Shown in pieces: positions 33,700 to 42,081 of a stretch of DNA of 64,000 nt. Made by a program: the position numbers and the translations under genes. Below the pieces are notes generated by a model. That model was given only the letters and a program-made list of their open reading frames with translations, did no database searches and was not told where the DNA came from. The stretch is from the NCBI RefSeq assembly GCF_036639235.1, contig NZ_JAVWJB010000001.1, positions 62,001 to 126,000 on the forward strand, written 5' to 3'. Each line of letters begins with the position of its first letter. The stretch's first letter is position 1. The DNA is from Clostridium_AB sp036639235 (GTDB taxonomy: Bacteria; Bacillota; Clostridia; Clostridiales; Caloramatoraceae).

Positions 33700-34281
33700 A
33701 TGAGTAAATTAACTTGGAAACCAGGGACTATGCTTTACCCTGTACCTGCTGTTATGGTAAGTTGTAGACATAATAATATAGATAATATTATTACTATTGC
33801 CTGGGCAGGAACTATTTGTACAGACCCTGCTATGGTTTCTATATCAATTAGAAAAAATAGATATTCATATGACCTAATAAAGGAGTCAGGTGAATTTGTT
33901 ATAAATATGCCAGGGGAGTCTATGGCGTTTGGGGCAGATTTTTGTGGGGTAAGATCAGGACGTGATATTGATAAGTTTACCCATCTTAACTTAACGAAGG
34001 TTCAAGGGACTAAGGTTAATGTTCCGATGATAAAGGAATGTCCTGTTAATATAGAGTGTAAACTTAAAGAGATTATAGAACTTGGGTCACATGATATGTT
34101 TTTAGCAGAGGTTATAGCAGTAAATGTAGATGAAAGTCTTATGGATGAAAATGACAAATTAAATCTAGATAGGGCGAATCTTATATGCTATAGTCACGGA
34201 GAATACTGTCTTGTGTCTAAACCTATCGGGAAATTCGGGTATTCAGTAAAAAAACCACCTAAAAAGGGGAAGAAAAAATAA
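33700..34281 (+). CDS. Flavin reductase-like FMN-binding protein
   Basis: Flavin reductase family (split barrel) protein of 193 residues that probably binds FMN. Typical pattern: KPGTMLYPVPAVMVSCRHN, NIITIAWAGTICTDPAMVSISIRKNRYSYDLI, GEFVINMP and a central FCGVRSGRDIDKF. The function within the family is variable (flavoredoxin, ferric or flavin reduction). I chose the ATG at 33700, with AAGGAGGG 6 nt upstream; an ATG two codons earlier is possible. The C-terminus is a basic tail (KKPPKKGKKK). A methyltransferase-like gene follows after about 60 nt. Confidence 0.85.
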   Translation: MSKLTWKPGTMLYPVPAVMVSCRHNNIDNIITIAWAGTICTDPAMVSISIRKNRYSYDLIKESGEFVINMPGESMAFGADFCGVRSGRDIDKFTHLNLTKVQGTKVNVPMIKECPVNIECKLKEIIELGSHDMFLAEVIAVNVDESLMDENDKLNLDRANLICYSHGEYCLVSKPIGKFGYSVKKPPKKGKKK

Positions 34282-34341
34282 AGGAGCATAGAGGCTTTTG
34301 AAGAAAATATACCTTATTAAGAATGAATAGGGGTGGTATTT

Positions 34342-34881
34342 TTGGCAAGAGCAGTTATTAACCTTAGAGATTTTGAATTTGATGGAAATATCCTAGATAT
34401 CTCAACCAAGGGAAGCTGTATTGTACCTGAAATTATAGAGTCATATAATAAGGACAAAATAGAAAAGGAATTCCTAGAGTGTGAAGAGGAAATTGCATGT
34501 AGTGTATGCGGATATAATAGTGCAGCTGCAATTTTATCATTTAATAGAATAATGGGAAGAAAACGACTTGAAAAAATACTACTAGAAATAAAAAAGACCT
34601 TAACAAAAAATGGTAAGATTGTAATATGTGACCTTAATGTAGGTCCTTTTAACATGCCAAGACCTTATACTATTATGCTTAAGCTCCCGGGGGAGAAGAT
34701 TATGAAAATGAAGTATAATCTATCCTTAAATCCATTTAGGGTTAGGTATAAAGAGGTTTTAGAAAGCCTTAATAAATGCGGGTTTGCAGTGATTAAGAAA
34801 AGGGTAGATAAGGGGGTATATTACATTCAGTGCCAAAGGTCTGAGGAGGCTAAAAATGAAGGTAATATTAGCATCACTTAA
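34342..34881 (+). CDS. Methyltransferase-like protein
   Basis: Looks like a small class I SAM-dependent methyltransferase fold, but the match is weak. Motif I candidate ILDISTKGSCIV is near residue 15. The strand/helix pattern ends with GRKRLEKILLEIKKTLTKNGKIVICDLNVG, which matches motifs IV-V of such folds. Two Cys pairs (CEEEIACSVCGY) stand out. The start is uncertain: TTG at 34342 has AGGGGTGG 5 nt upstream, while GTG at 34333 overlaps that site. The 3' end overlaps the radical SAM gene by 26 nt, so the two are coupled. Function unknown. Confidence 0.65.
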   Translation: MARAVINLRDFEFDGNILDISTKGSCIVPEIIESYNKDKIEKEFLECEEEIACSVCGYNSAAAILSFNRIMGRKRLEKILLEIKKTLTKNGKIVICDLNVGPFNMPRPYTIMLKLPGEKIMKMKYNLSLNPFRVRYKEVLESLNKCGFAVIKKRVDKGVYYIQCQRSEEAKNEGNISIT

Positions 34882-36523
34882 TTCTAAATATGTTCATTCT
34901 AACTTGGCAATAAGATATATTAAGGCCTTTGGAAAAAACTATAAGATAGACTTATTTGAAGCAACTATAAACGAAAACCCTATGGATATAGCGATTAAGA
35001 TATACGAAGAGAATCCAAGTGTCATAGGGTTTTCATGTTATATTTGGAATATAGACCACACATTAAAAGTATGTAGCATACTTAAGAACTTTAATCAAAA
35101 TATAAAGATTATTCTTGGAGGACCTGAGGTTACTTACAATCCATATGAATACCTAGATAAGTATGATTATGTGGATTTTGTAATTGCAGGTGAGGGAGAA
35201 ATAAGTTTTAACCTACTTTTGAAGCATATAGACGGTAAAATAGATGCAGGAAGCATTGAAGGTGTTTACTTTAGGGAAGATGGAGCTATTAAGGGACGTG
35301 AAAATTCAGTAATAGAACCACTAGATGTATTAGACTTCCCGTATAAGGACATAAATGATTTGCCTGATAAGATTGTTTATTATGAGGCATCAAGGGGATG
35401 CCCATTTAGCTGTAAATACTGTTTAAGTTCTGTTATTAGGGGGATAAGATTCTTTCCACTTGGTAGAGTACTTGATGAATTACAGTTTTTTATAGATAAT
35501 AATGTACCTTTAGTTAAGTTTGTAGATAGAACATTTAATGCTAACAAAAGATTTGCTATTGGTATATGGAAATATCTAATTGAAAAAAGTCCTAAAACAG
35601 TATTCCACTTTGAGATTGCAGCTGATCTTTTAGATGAGGAGTCTCTTGAGGTTCTAAAAACTGCACCGGAAGGACTTTTCCAATTTGAAATAGGTGTTCA
35701 AAGTACAAACCCTCAAATACTAAAAAATATTAACAGGGTTATGAAGTTTGACAAGGTAAGTGCAAATGTTGAAGCTGTGCTTAACATGGGTAACATTCAA
35801 TGTCACCTAGACCTTATTGCAGGACTTCCTGATGAGGATGTTAAGTCATTTAAGAACTCATTTAATCAATGTATGGAGATTATGCCTAGTGTACTTCAAC
35901 TTGGATTCTTAAAAATACTCAAGGGTTCTCCTATGGAGAGGGAAGCTAAAAAGTATAAAATGAAATGGTGTAGTTTCCCTCCGTATCAAATAATATCCAC
36001 TTCAACAATGTCAGCTGAGGATATTATAGACCTTATGGAAGTGGAAAAGGTTTTTGAAGTATTTTATAACAGTCGAATATTCGAAAAAACAATGCAGTAT
36101 GCAATTGAAAGTATATATGATAAGTTTACATTCTTCTGTGAATTTAAAGAGTTTCTTAAGGAAAGGGAATTCTTTAGTAGAAGTATGAATCTTAAGGATA
36201 GATTTATGCTTCTGTATGACTTTTTATCACTTGAATATGAAGATGTATTGATAAGGGATCTTTTAACAGCAGATTATTTACTTAACACTAAAAAGCCAAA
36301 TCTTCCAGAACCTTTTATTAAGGAAAATGAAAAGGGTCTACGTGATATACTTCACGAAAATGAAGAAAAATTAGAAAAGGCTTTCATAAAATTTGAATAC
36401 AAGAGATTGTTCCCAATTTCAACTTCTATTAAGGTTACAAGGGAAAGTGGAAGATACTCCTACGAAAAAGGGGAGTTTGTTCTTATTGTAGATTTTGAAA
36501 GTGGACATTTCACATATATTTAA
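34856..36523 (+). CDS. B12-binding domain radical SAM protein with DUF4080-type C-terminus
   Basis: Radical SAM enzyme of 555 residues. Residues 1-140 form a cobalamin-binding-like Rossmann domain (VIGFSCYIWNIDHTLKV, IILGGPEVTYNPYEYL). The radical SAM core carries ASRGCPFSCKYCLSS with the cluster ligands Cys182, Cys186 and Cys189. A long helical C-terminal region resembles DUF4080. The reaction is unknown; relatives act in methylation or rearrangement. The upstream methyltransferase-like gene overlaps it by 26 nt, which suggests a shared pathway. ATG at 34856 with TGAGGAGG upstream. The next transcription unit begins with its own promoter. Confidence 0.88.
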   Translation: MKVILASLNSKYVHSNLAIRYIKAFGKNYKIDLFEATINENPMDIAIKIYEENPSVIGFSCYIWNIDHTLKVCSILKNFNQNIKIILGGPEVTYNPYEYLDKYDYVDFVIAGEGEISFNLLLKHIDGKIDAGSIEGVYFREDGAIKGRENSVIEPLDVLDFPYKDINDLPDKIVYYEASRGCPFSCKYCLSSVIRGIRFFPLGRVLDELQFFIDNNVPLVKFVDRTFNANKRFAIGIWKYLIEKSPKTVFHFEIAADLLDEESLEVLKTAPEGLFQFEIGVQSTNPQILKNINRVMKFDKVSANVEAVLNMGNIQCHLDLIAGLPDEDVKSFKNSFNQCMEIMPSVLQLGFLKILKGSPMEREAKKYKMKWCSFPPYQIISTSTMSAEDIIDLMEVEKVFEVFYNSRIFEKTMQYAIESIYDKFTFFCEFKEFLKEREFFSRSMNLKDRFMLLYDFLSLEYEDVLIRDLLTADYLLNTKKPNLPEPFIKENEKGLRDILHENEEKLEKAFIKFEYKRLFPISTSIKVTRESGRYSYEKGEFVLIVDFESGHFTYI

Positions 36524-36567
36524 CAAAAAAACATGTTCTAAAATTTGTGAAAAATGAATAAAATGTA

Positions 36568-36596
36568 TTGACAAGCCTTCAAGGTAGAATTATAAT
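36568..36596 (+). promoter_or_regulatory. Sigma-A promoter of the ilv operon
   Basis: Consensus TTGACA (36568-36573), 17 nt, consensus TATAAT (36591-36596), immediately before the isoleucine T-box leader. Confidence 0.85.
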
Positions 36597-36604
36597 AATA
36601 TAAA

Positions 36605-36890
36605 ATTTGGTAATACAAAAACTGTGAGGGAGACAATAGTGTCTAGGATGGTAACTACAGAGAGCCAACAACTGCTGAAAGTTGGTGTTAACATGGACAT
36701 GAATAATCACTCCTGAGTTTTCCTACTGAAAATTACAGTAAGTAGGAACGTCTATCAGCGTTACATGATAAGGATTGCAAAGCATTTTGTTTTAAGATCT
36801 TAATTAAGCAGGTAGATTTGTCTACAAATAAGGTGGTACCGCGAAGTTCCTTCGTCCTTATAACATTAGTTATATGGCGAAGGTTTTTTT
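36605..36890 (+). promoter_or_regulatory. T-box riboswitch, isoleucine specific (specifier ATC)
   Basis: Stem I contains AGAGAGCCAACAACTGCTG. The specifier lies in GAATA-ATC-A with ATC (Ile) at 36706-36708, followed by CTCCTGAG. The conserved AAGGTGGTACCGCG box is at 36830-36843. The terminator pairs CCTTCG (36849-36854) with CGAAGG (36878-36883) and ends in seven T. Low isoleucyl-tRNA charging would relieve termination and induce the operon, which includes ilvD, ilvB and ilvA. Exact boundaries are estimates. Confidence 0.93.
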
Positions 36891-36923
36891 ATTATCAAAT
36901 AAAGGGAAAAGTATGGTGATTTT

Positions 36924-37148
36924 ATGGGGAAAGCAGTAAAGGTTAATTTTAACCAAGGCATGGACAGTATGGTTAGAGTACTAAACTACTTTAGAAGAAA
37001 AGAAATAGAGGTATTATCAATAGACATGAAAATGCTATCAAAATCAGATCTTGAGGCTATGATTTCATTTGATAACTCTATGGAGGATGAAAGAATCCTT
37101 AGTCATTTTGAAAAGCTTTACGACGTAAAAAGTATAGAACTTGTATAA
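36924..37148 (+). CDS. Short single-ACT-domain protein, candidate acetolactate synthase regulatory subunit (IlvM-like)
   Basis: A protein of 74 residues whose pattern VKVNFNQGMDSMVRVLNYFRRKEIEVLSIDMKML, then FEKLYDVKSIELV, matches a single ACT domain like E. coli IlvM. It is the first gene of the ilv operon and lies 19 nt upstream of ilvD. The usual longer small subunit (IlvH/IlvN, about 160 residues) is not found in the window. The simplest reading is that it is the regulatory partner of the IlvB protein encoded two genes downstream. It may lack the valine-binding interface of the longer subunits. Sequence identity to known IlvM is low by eye, so I keep this as probable. Confidence 0.72.
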   Translation: MGKAVKVNFNQGMDSMVRVLNYFRRKEIEVLSIDMKMLSKSDLEAMISFDNSMEDERILSHFEKLYDVKSIELV

Positions 37149-37167
37149 ATAAAAGGGGGAAGAAATT

Positions 37168-38823
37168 ATGAGAAGTAATTTAGCTAAATCAGGTATAACA
37201 AAGGCACCACACAGATCATTATTTAAGGCATCAGGACTTACAGATGAGGAGATTAATAAGCCATTAATAGGTGTTGTTAATTCATTTAATGAAATCGTTC
37301 CAGGACATGTTGAGCTTCGCCAAATAACAGAATGTGTTAAGAGAGGGGTTTTAATGGAGGGAGGTACTCCATTAGAGTTTCCAGCTATTGCAGTATGTGA
37401 CGGAATCGCAATGAACCATGATGGAATGAAGTATTCACTAGTTAGCCGTGAACTTATTGCAGATAGTATAGAGGTTATGACTAAGGCACACAGCCTTGAT
37501 GGACTTGTACTTATTCCAAGCTGTGACAAGGTAGTTCCAGGAATGCTGATGGCAGCAGCAAGACTTGATATTCCTTGTATTGTAGTTAGTGGAGGGCCAA
37601 TGCTTGCAGGTGACTTTAATGGGGAAAAAGTTGACCTATCAACAGTATTTGAGGCAGTAGGTAAGGTATCAGCAGGAAGCATGACAGAGGGTGAATTATG
37701 CGATCTTGAAAATAGTGCATGTCCAACTTGTGGTTCATGCTCAGGTATGTTTACAGCTAATTCAATGGCATGTATGAGTGAGGTTCTTGGAATGGCACTA
37801 GACGGAAATGCTACAATTCCAGCAGTATTCTCAGAGAGAAAGAGACTTGCAAAAAGAACTGGTATGAAGATTATGAAATTAGTTAACGAGGGAATTAACG
37901 CAAGAAGTATTATGACAGATGATGCATTCCATAATGCTCTATCAGTTGATATGGCACTAGGATGCTCAACAAATACGGTTCTTCACCTAACTGCAATTGC
38001 TAATGAGGCAGGGGTTGAAATGAACCTTGATAAGATAAATGAAATAAGTAAGGTAACACCTAATCTATGTAAGCTATCACCAGCAGGGCCTTACCACATG
38101 GAAGACCTATATAAGGCTGGAGGAGTACTTGCAGTTGCTAAGGAGCTTGCAAAGAAGAATCTTCTTAAAACAGATGCTTTAACTTGTACAGGTCAAACAC
38201 TTGGAGAGGTTTTAGAAACTAAGGAAAGAAGAGGAGATAAGGTTATTGCAAGTATAGAAAGTCCTTATGGACAAACAGGTGGAATTAAGGTTCTGCGTGG
38301 TAACCTTGCAGTAGATGGTGCGGTTGTAAAGCAGTCAGCAGTAGTTAAAGAAATGCTTAAGGTAACAGCAAATGCTAAGGTTTACAATTCAGAAGAAGAG
38401 TCAGTTGAGGCTATCTTAAAGGGAGAAATAGAAGCTGGTGATGTTGTTGTTATAAGATATGAAGGTCCTAAGGGAGGCCCTGGTATGAGGGAAATGCTTA
38501 CACCAACTGCAGCACTAGCTGGTAGAGGTCTTGGAAGTAGTGTATCACTTATAACTGATGGTAGATTCTCAGGAGCTACAAGGGGAGCGGCTATAGGACA
38601 CGTTTCACCAGAGGCAGCTGAAGGTGGAGTTATAGGAGTTGTTCAAAACGGAGATAAAATTGAAATAGATATTCCAAATGGAATACTTAACTTATTAGTT
38701 AGTGAAGAAGAAATTAATGAAAGAATGAAAAATAGAGAAGTAAAAGTAAAACCTTTATCAGGATACCTAAAGAAATACGCAAAAATAGTAAGTTCAGCAG
38801 CACAAGGGGCTATATGCGAATAG
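37168..38823 (+). CDS. ilvD: Dihydroxy-acid dehydratase
   Basis: Dehydrates 2,3-dihydroxy-isovalerate and its isoleucine-pathway homologue, using an iron-sulfur cluster. The 551 residues carry the cluster and active site motifs: CDGIAMNHDGMKYSLVSRELIADSI, SCDKVVPGML, ENSACPTCGSCSGMFTANSM and GRFSGATRGAAIGHVSPEAAEGG near the C-terminus. SD AAAGGGGGAAG before ATG 37168. It is coupled to ilvB with a 9-nt gap. ilvC is not in the operon. Confidence 0.96.
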   Translation: MRSNLAKSGITKAPHRSLFKASGLTDEEINKPLIGVVNSFNEIVPGHVELRQITECVKRGVLMEGGTPLEFPAIAVCDGIAMNHDGMKYSLVSRELIADSIEVMTKAHSLDGLVLIPSCDKVVPGMLMAAARLDIPCIVVSGGPMLAGDFNGEKVDLSTVFEAVGKVSAGSMTEGELCDLENSACPTCGSCSGMFTANSMACMSEVLGMALDGNATIPAVFSERKRLAKRTGMKIMKLVNEGINARSIMTDDAFHNALSVDMALGCSTNTVLHLTAIANEAGVEMNLDKINEISKVTPNLCKLSPAGPYHMEDLYKAGGVLAVAKELAKKNLLKTDALTCTGQTLGEVLETKERRGDKVIASIESPYGQTGGIKVLRGNLAVDGAVVKQSAVVKEMLKVTANAKVYNSEEESVEAILKGEIEAGDVVVIRYEGPKGGPGMREMLTPTAALAGRGLGSSVSLITDGRFSGATRGAAIGHVSPEAAEGGVIGVVQNGDKIEIDIPNGILNLLVSEEEINERMKNREVKVKPLSGYLKKYAKIVSSAAQGAICE

Positions 38824-38832
38824 GAGGTAGAG

Positions 38833-40476
38833 ATGAAAGGTTCACAACTACTACTAAAATGTCTTAAGCATCAAGGGGTAGATACGGTATTTGGATACCC
38901 TGGTGGAAGTGTTATTCCACTTTATGATGCATTATATGAAGATGGAACATTTAATCATATAAGAACTGCACACGAACAGGGTGCAACACATGCAGCAGAT
39001 GGATATGCTAGAAGTACAGGTAAGGTAGGAGTTTGTATAGTAACTTCAGGTCCTGGTGCTACTAATACAATTACTGGTATTGCAACTGCTTATATGGATT
39101 CAGCTCCAATGGTTATTATATCAGGGCAGGTTACACGAGAGTTACTTGGTAAGGATTCATTTCAGGAAGTTGATATAACGGGTATGACATTCTCAATTAC
39201 TAAGCATAACTTTATAGTAAGGTCACCTGAGGATCTTCCGAGTATTGTTGCTAAAGCATTCAGCATTGCAGTTGATGGAAGACCAGGACCAGTGCTTATA
39301 GATATACCAAAGGATATTTTTACATCAGATGTTGATGAAAATATAAATATAGAATTTTCATATGATGAGGAAAAAAAGCTAGCAAATAGTAGCGATATTA
39401 AGGCAGTAATAGACGCTATTAACAGTAGTAAAAAGCCTCTTATATATGCAGGTGGTGGAGTTAAAAAGTCAGGGGTTAGTTCCCTTTTAACTACACTAGC
39501 ACAGAAGATAGATGCACCTGTTGTAAGTACTGTTATGGGGCTTGGTGCAATAGATAGAAATCATGAATTATCCCTTGGAATGGTTGGTATGCATGGCAGC
39601 CTTGAAAGTAACCTTGCTGTAAGTAAGTGCGATCTACTTATAGGAATAGGAGCAAGATTTAGTGATAGGGTTATTGGTGATGCTACTAAGTTTGCAACTA
39701 ATGCAAAAGTTATTCACATGGACATAGATTCTAGTGAAATAAGCAAGAACATACCTTCAAGTATATCAGCAGTAGGGTGTCTTAATAATACACTTGAGAA
39801 GGTTATTGAAGGCATTAGTAAGAAGCAGCTGGATTCATGGAAAAGTGAAATACAAGGATATAAAGAAAAAGAAAAATTAGAGGATGAATTTCATCCAGTT
39901 AAAATTATTGAGGAGTTTAATAAAAAGTTCAAAGATGCATTTGTTGCAACTGATGTTGGGCAGCATCAGATGTGGACAGCACAGCATTTTAAATTTAAGT
40001 TTCCAAATAGCTTTATAACAAGTGGTGGACTTGGAACCATGGGGTTTGGTCTAGGCGCTGCAATTGGAGCAAAGGTTGGAAATATGGACAAGGACGTATT
40101 ACTTGTAACAGGTGACGGAAGCTTTAGAATGAACTGTAATGAGATGTTTACTATAGCTAGATATAATATTCCAGTAATTATTTTACTGCTTAATAATTCA
40201 GCCCTTGGTATGGTACGTCAATGGCAAAAAATGTTCTTTAACGAAAGATATTCTCAAACAGATATAGATAATAATGTAGACTATGTTAAGTTTTCAAAGG
40301 CCTTTGGAGTAAATAGCTTTAGAGCTACTAATATGGATGAACTTAAGAGTATATTATCAGTAGATGATAACTTTAAAGGACCTGTATTAATAGAGTGCAG
40401 AGTAGGAATGGACGAAAATGTTCTACCTATAGTTCCTCCAGGAAAACCAATAGAAAATCCTATACTTAACTGGTAG
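38833..40476 (+). CDS. ilvB: Acetolactate synthase large subunit
   Basis: Thiamine diphosphate and FAD enzyme that makes acetolactate or acetohydroxybutyrate. The 547 residues show FGYPGGSVIPLYDAL with the catalytic Glu in AHEQGATHAADGYAR, SGPGATNTITGIA, the FAD-domain segment GARFSDRV, and the TPP motif TGDGSFRMNCNEMFTIARYNIPVIILLLNN. SD AGGAGGT. It lies in the isoleucine-controlled operon next to threonine dehydratase, so an anabolic role is clear; catabolic AlsS-type enzymes are not arranged this way. Confidence 0.95.
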   Translation: MKGSQLLLKCLKHQGVDTVFGYPGGSVIPLYDALYEDGTFNHIRTAHEQGATHAADGYARSTGKVGVCIVTSGPGATNTITGIATAYMDSAPMVIISGQVTRELLGKDSFQEVDITGMTFSITKHNFIVRSPEDLPSIVAKAFSIAVDGRPGPVLIDIPKDIFTSDVDENINIEFSYDEEKKLANSSDIKAVIDAINSSKKPLIYAGGGVKKSGVSSLLTTLAQKIDAPVVSTVMGLGAIDRNHELSLGMVGMHGSLESNLAVSKCDLLIGIGARFSDRVIGDATKFATNAKVIHMDIDSSEISKNIPSSISAVGCLNNTLEKVIEGISKKQLDSWKSEIQGYKEKEKLEDEFHPVKIIEEFNKKFKDAFVATDVGQHQMWTAQHFKFKFPNSFITSGGLGTMGFGLGAAIGAKVGNMDKDVLLVTGDGSFRMNCNEMFTIARYNIPVIILLLNNSALGMVRQWQKMFFNERYSQTDIDNNVDYVKFSKAFGVNSFRATNMDELKSILSVDDNFKGPVLIECRVGMDENVLPIVPPGKPIENPILNW

Positions 40477-40506
40477 TATCTACATATAATTTAGGGGGTT
40501 TTTATC

Positions 40507-41607
40507 ATGAAATGTGAAGTATTAAACTATGAAGACAGCTACGTTAATTTTGATGATGTAATAAGAGCGAAAAAGGTATTAAACGGTGTAGTTAACGCTA
40601 CAAACCTAATATATAGTATGGACTTTAGTAAAGAATATAGTAACGAGGTTTATATAAAGCCAGAAAACCTACAGGTTACAGGTTCTTTTAAAATAAGAGG
40701 TGCATATAACAAAATATANNNNNNNNNNNNNNNNNNNNNNNNNNNNNNNNNNNNNNNNNNNNNNNNNNNNNNNNNNNNNNNNNNNNNNNNNNNNNNNNNN
40801 NNNNNNNNNNNNNNNNNNGGATTAACGTTTATACATCCATTTAATGATAAAGAAATTATGGCAGGTCAAGGAACTGTGGCACTTGAAATACTAGAAGAAC
40901 TTCCTGATGCTGATATACTTTTAATACCAATTGGTGGTGGAGGATTAATAAGTGGTGCTGCAGTTGCAGCTAAGGGGATTAATCCCAATATTAAGGTGAT
41001 AGGGGTAGAGGCTATAGGGGCTATGGCTATGAAAGAGTCACTTGATAAAGGAAGACTTGTTACCCTAGATGCTGTTGATACAATAGCAGATGGTAGTGCA
41101 GTAAAATGCCCAGGAGATAAGGCATATGAGGTAATAAAGGAGTATGTTGATGGAATTATAACTGTTAATGACTTTGAATTATCTGAAATGGTTTATACCC
41201 TAATGGAAAAACATAAGATGGTAACTGAGGCAACAGGTGCACTTTCACTTGCAGCTTTAAAAAAGCTTGGAATAACTAATAAGAAGGTAGTATCAGTTAT
41301 AAGTGGTGGAAATATAGATGTTGTAACTATATCAGAACTACTTAATAGAGGATTATTATTTAAAGGAAGGCTATTCTGCTTCTCTGTAAAGCTTAAGGAT
41401 ACTCCAGGTGAACTTTTAAGAATAGCTCAAATATTATCCGATAAAAATGCTAACGTTATTAAGCTTGAGCATAATCAGTTTAAGGCGATAGATAGACTAA
41501 AGCAAGTTTTACTTGAGATAACAGTAGAAACCAATGGTCATGATCACATAAATGAAATAATAGCTGAACTTAATAAAAGTGGATATAGCATAGATAAAAT
41601 TTATTAA
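40507..41607 (+). CDS. ilvA: Threonine ammonia-lyase (threonine dehydratase) with ACT domain, interrupted by assembly gap
   Basis: PLP enzyme that forms 2-oxobutyrate from threonine, first step to isoleucine. The N-terminal part ends in the PLP-lysine motif VTGSFKIRGAYNKI. After the gap the frame resumes with TFIHPFNDKEIMAGQGTVALEILEELP, the PLP phosphate loop IPIGGGGLISGAA and SVISGGNIDV, and ends in an ACT domain (FCFSVKLKDTPGELLRIAQIL). By comparison with TdcB-type enzymes about 80 residues (240 bp), including the SAGNHAQG motif, should lie where 100 N are placed. The true gap is therefore larger, and full length would be about 405-415 residues. Not evidence for a pseudogene. Last gene of the ilv operon. 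Confidence 0.9.
   Translation: MKCEVLNYEDSYVNFDDVIRAKKVLNGVVNATNLIYSMDFSKEYSNEVYIKPENLQVTGSFKIRGAYNKIXXXXXXXXXXXXXXXXXXXXXXXXXXXXXXXXXXGLTFIHPFNDKEIMAGQGTVALEILEELPDADILLIPIGGGGLISGAAVAAKGINPNIKVIGVEAIGAMAMKESLDKGRLVTLDAVDTIADGSAVKCPGDKAYEVIKEYVDGIITVNDFELSEMVYTLMEKHKMVTEATGALSLAALKKLGITNKKVVSVISGGNIDVVTISELLNRGLLFKGRLFCFSVKLKDTPGELLRIAQILSDKNANVIKLEHNQFKAIDRLKQVLLEITVETNGHDHINEIIAELNKSGYSIDKIY
40719..40818. other. Assembly gap (100 N) inside ilvA
   Basis: Exactly 100 N of placeholder sequence. Flanks are in the same frame, but the family alignment predicts about 240 missing bases. Confidence 0.99.
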
Positions 41608-41612
41608 AAAAT

Positions 41613-41638
41613 AAAAGAGGCATTATGCCTCTTTTTTG
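41613..41638 (+). terminator. Intrinsic terminator of the ilv operon
   Basis: Stem AAAAGAGGCA / TGCCTCTTTT with a 3-nt loop and a T run. Confidence 0.92.
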
Positions 41639-41662
41639 TTTTTAAAATACTATAAATGAAAT

Positions 41663-41805
41663 AAAAAAATGCCAGTAATCACTACTGGCAAGATCGTTAT
41701 CTATATGATAACTTCAGGCTAAATTGAAGTGTATATGCTAAAGGGGTACATTTAGCATAAAGAATAGTTTTATACTTGTGGGAAATGTTTTAAAACTATA
41801 TATAA
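41663..41805 (-). ncRNA. Candidate small RNA: five consecutive hairpins ending in a minus-strand terminator
   Basis: No open frame of note is present, but the minus strand reads through five perfect stems in about 140 nt. In 5' to 3' order on the minus strand: 9 bp (41791-41799 with 41764-41772), 9 bp (41751-41759 with 41734-41742), 6 bp (41725-41730 with 41711-41716), 6 bp (41707-41712 with 41696-41701) and 8 bp (41683-41690 with 41670-41677). The last stem, TGCCAGTA / TACTGGCA, is followed by seven U, an intrinsic terminator in this direction only. The first two loops are C-rich (TTTCCCACAAG and TGTACCCC), as in small RNAs that pair with Shine-Dalgarno sequences. The upstream -10 region is only a run of AT repeats. 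No known family was recognised. Confidence 0.55.
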
Positions 41806-42081
41806 TATAATATCATTTATTTATTAAAAAAATGTTTAGGAAATGTTAAAAGATGGTGTATTTTGTTAATAATTTTATTAAATATTGGTAATAATTATGG
41901 TGATTAATGGTAAATGAAATGTATTAATAGAAAAATACCCTGTATCTATTAGTGAAATTGATTTGAGAATGGTTCTATATAGTTATTTTCTATATTGAGG
42001 AATATATGGTAGAAAAACCTGTTGATAATTGAGAAAATATAAAAGAATAAGTTTATTTATGTAGGTTATCTGGAGGTTAAT
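41806..42081. other. AT-rich intergenic stretch, no gene seen
   Basis: About 275 nt upstream of the reductase-activator gene. It must hold the promoter of that gene (a poor TTGATA at 42022-42027 was the best seen) and possibly that of the minus-strand hairpin RNA. No riboswitch, open frame or repeat was recognised. Confidence 0.6.

Noticed and set aside
37065..37682. Minus-strand open frame (205 codons) over the ilv operon
   Set aside because: Antisense to the ACT gene and ilvD, with no ribosome binding site or recognisable domain.
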